Source: an uncultured Bdellovibrio sp. (GTDB lineage: Bacteria; Bdellovibrionota; Bdellovibrionia; Bdellovibrionales; Bdellovibrionaceae). From it: a stretch of 5,945 nt of DNA. Below the pieces are notes generated by a model. That model searched no databases. It saw nothing but the letters and a program-made list of their open reading frames with translations, and had not been told where the DNA came from. Positions within the stretch are counted from its first letter, which is position 1. Every line of letters starts with the position of its first letter. The stretch is taken from NCBI GenBank assembly GCA_946482355.1, contig CAMLRE010000148.1, positions 1 to 5,945 of the forward strand, given 5' to 3'. The position numbers were made by a program, and so were the translations under genes. Below are positions 4,922 to 5,945 of the stretch, piece by piece.

Positions 4922-5915
4922 AAAATTTTTCTTAACATTGGTGATTGCTTTTACAACCCTATCGGCTGAGGCCTATAAGGTGAAAGACATTAATGGCAAA
5001 AAAGTTTTAATCGACCTTGAAGGTGAAAAACTTTTTGAAGGTGATGTCGTCATTTCAATTGATAAAACACCCAACGGCCCCGAGATCGCAGGCTCTGCCA
5101 AAGTTTTACAGGTTCGCCAAAAACAAGCGGTCGCTATTATTTCTGACGGTAAATTCGTGATCGGAAAAAAAGTGGCCCGTAAAGCGGCCGAACCTTCAGC
5201 CGTGGAACAAGCTAAAGCCGCGGCTAAAGAAACAGCTAAACCCACAAAGGCTGAAGCTGAATATCCTGAAGATGAAGAAATTTACGAAACATCCGAACAG
5301 CGCCGCGATCGTATGCGCTTAGCCGGTGAAGACACGATTGTTTTTCGTCGTGATATGTTAAAGGTGTCTTTATTAGGAGTTTTTGCGACAGATAAAATCT
5401 CGGCCAAACAAGCCGACGACACATTGCCCTTTCAAGAGTGGGAAACTGTTCCGATGTCAGGTTCTGGATCTGGCTTTGCTTTAGCTTTTGATTACCCGTC
5501 TCATTGGGGTGTTACTTTACGTGGTGTTGTAGGCCACGAAAAACTGAGCGTTTACGGAAGATCTATCGATAACAATGTCTGCGCCGGAAAAACGTCGTCA
5601 GATTGTATGGCGAATATCAATTACCTGACCCTTGGTGGCCATTTACGCTTTGATTTAAATGTAAGCCGTTTAACATTATGGGCTGCCGGCGGAATGGTTT
5701 TCAAATCCCCGACCTCTAAAGAAACCACGGCCTTACGCCAAGAAGACATTAAAGTGGCCAATGCCATCGTAGGCAGTGCCGGCCTTGATTTCGCTTTTAA
5801 TAACCGTTTCTTTATGCCTCTAGCGTACGAATACCATTACTCCCTTAATAAGTCTGATACGGTTCCTGTAATCGATCACAGCGCATTTATGGTGGGTTTC
5901 GGAGCTAAATTTTAA
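4902..5915 (+). CDS. Outer-membrane beta-barrel protein with an N-terminal small beta domain
   Basis: A 337-residue predicted outer-membrane protein, specific function unknown. A signal peptide (about 1-24, ending SAEA) precedes a short beta-rich domain (about 25-92) with GKKVLIDLEG and GKFVIGKK, a two-repeat look I associate with Bdellovibrio envelope proteins. An Ala/Lys/Glu-rich linker (about 93-140) follows. The C-terminal part (about 150-337) shows roughly eight amphipathic strands, with Gly and aromatic residues alternating, enough for a small OmpA/OmpW-size barrel. It ends FMVGFGAKF, with a terminal Phe and alternating hydrophobics typical of the BAM recognition signal. Cys 227 and 235 could close a short surface loop by disulfide. 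The ATG at 4902 lacks a well-placed Shine-Dalgarno sequence; a TTG at 4914 would give a tidier signal peptide (MNKKFFLTL). Overlap with the upstream lipoprotein gene suggests translational coupling. Confidence 0.8.
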   Translation: MTLLLNKKFFLTLVIAFTTLSAEAYKVKDINGKKVLIDLEGEKLFEGDVVISIDKTPNGPEIAGSAKVLQVRQKQAVAIISDGKFVIGKKVARKAAEPSAVEQAKAAAKETAKPTKAEAEYPEDEEIYETSEQRRDRMRLAGEDTIVFRRDMLKVSLLGVFATDKISAKQADDTLPFQEWETVPMSGSGSGFALAFDYPSHWGVTLRGVVGHEKLSVYGRSIDNNVCAGKTSSDCMANINYLTLGGHLRFDLNVSRLTLWAAGGMVFKSPTSKETTALRQEDIKVANAIVGSAGLDFAFNNRFFMPLAYEYHYSLNKSDTVPVIDHSAFMVGFGAKF

Positions 5916-5945
5916 CAGGTTCGTAAACATTTTATAGCCTTCTAG

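Noticed and set aside
4973..5424. Two minus-strand frames (90 and 62 codons) inside the barrel gene
   Set aside because: Antisense shadows of the barrel gene without start signals or recognisable protein features.
1..5945. CRISPR array, insertion sequence, integrase, toxin-antitoxin or phage-defence genes
   Set aside because: No spaced direct repeats, terminal repeats, transposase-like or nuclease-like reading frames are present; every large frame is accounted for by secretion, SSB or envelope proteins.
5916..5945. Terminator after the barrel gene
   Set aside because: Only 30 bases remain and no stem-loop with a U-tract is visible; it may lie beyond the window.

Overview
The window looks like chromosomal DNA from a member of the Bdellovibrionota, the predatory Bdellovibrio-like lineage, or a close relative among the former Deltaproteobacteria. 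Three things suggest this: a gspL-gspM-gspN tail in which GspN is the AsmA-like deltaproteobacterial type; a lipoprotein and an outer-membrane barrel with the short beta-domain/charged-linker/barrel layout that I associate with Bdellovibrio envelope proteins; and the AT-leaning composition (by eye about 40% G+C). The species cannot be fixed from the sequence alone. All recognised genes lie on the + strand and coding density is high.

Left part (1-3338): the 3' end of a type II secretion (T2SS) operon. A gspL that lacks only its extreme N-terminus is followed by gspM (ATGA overlap) and gspN (TAATG overlap). The three are almost certainly co-transcribed and translationally coupled. Together they encode inner-membrane assembly-platform proteins: GspL and GspM carry a cytoplasmic part, one membrane span and a periplasmic domain, while GspN is a membrane-anchored periplasmic beta-rich protein.

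Middle part (3339-4480): a 60-base gap leads to a DUF2846-type lipoprotein gene, and a 161-base gap leads to ssb, the housekeeping single-stranded DNA-binding protein. Both gaps hold small inverted repeats. One buries the lipoprotein Shine-Dalgarno sequence. The other has the CTGT-N8-ACAG form of a gammaproteobacterial LexA box.

Right part (4481-5945): after ssb come two stem-loops, then a 99-residue lipoprotein gene whose start codon lies inside the second stem-loop, then an overlapping gene for an outer-membrane beta-barrel protein. The small lipoprotein and barrel probably form one envelope unit.

I do not see a clearly new biological system. The gene content is ordinary core and envelope material. 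The best leads are in the intergenic regions, especially the long terminator-like hairpin that overlaps the start of the small lipoprotein gene, and the palindrome upstream of ssb.
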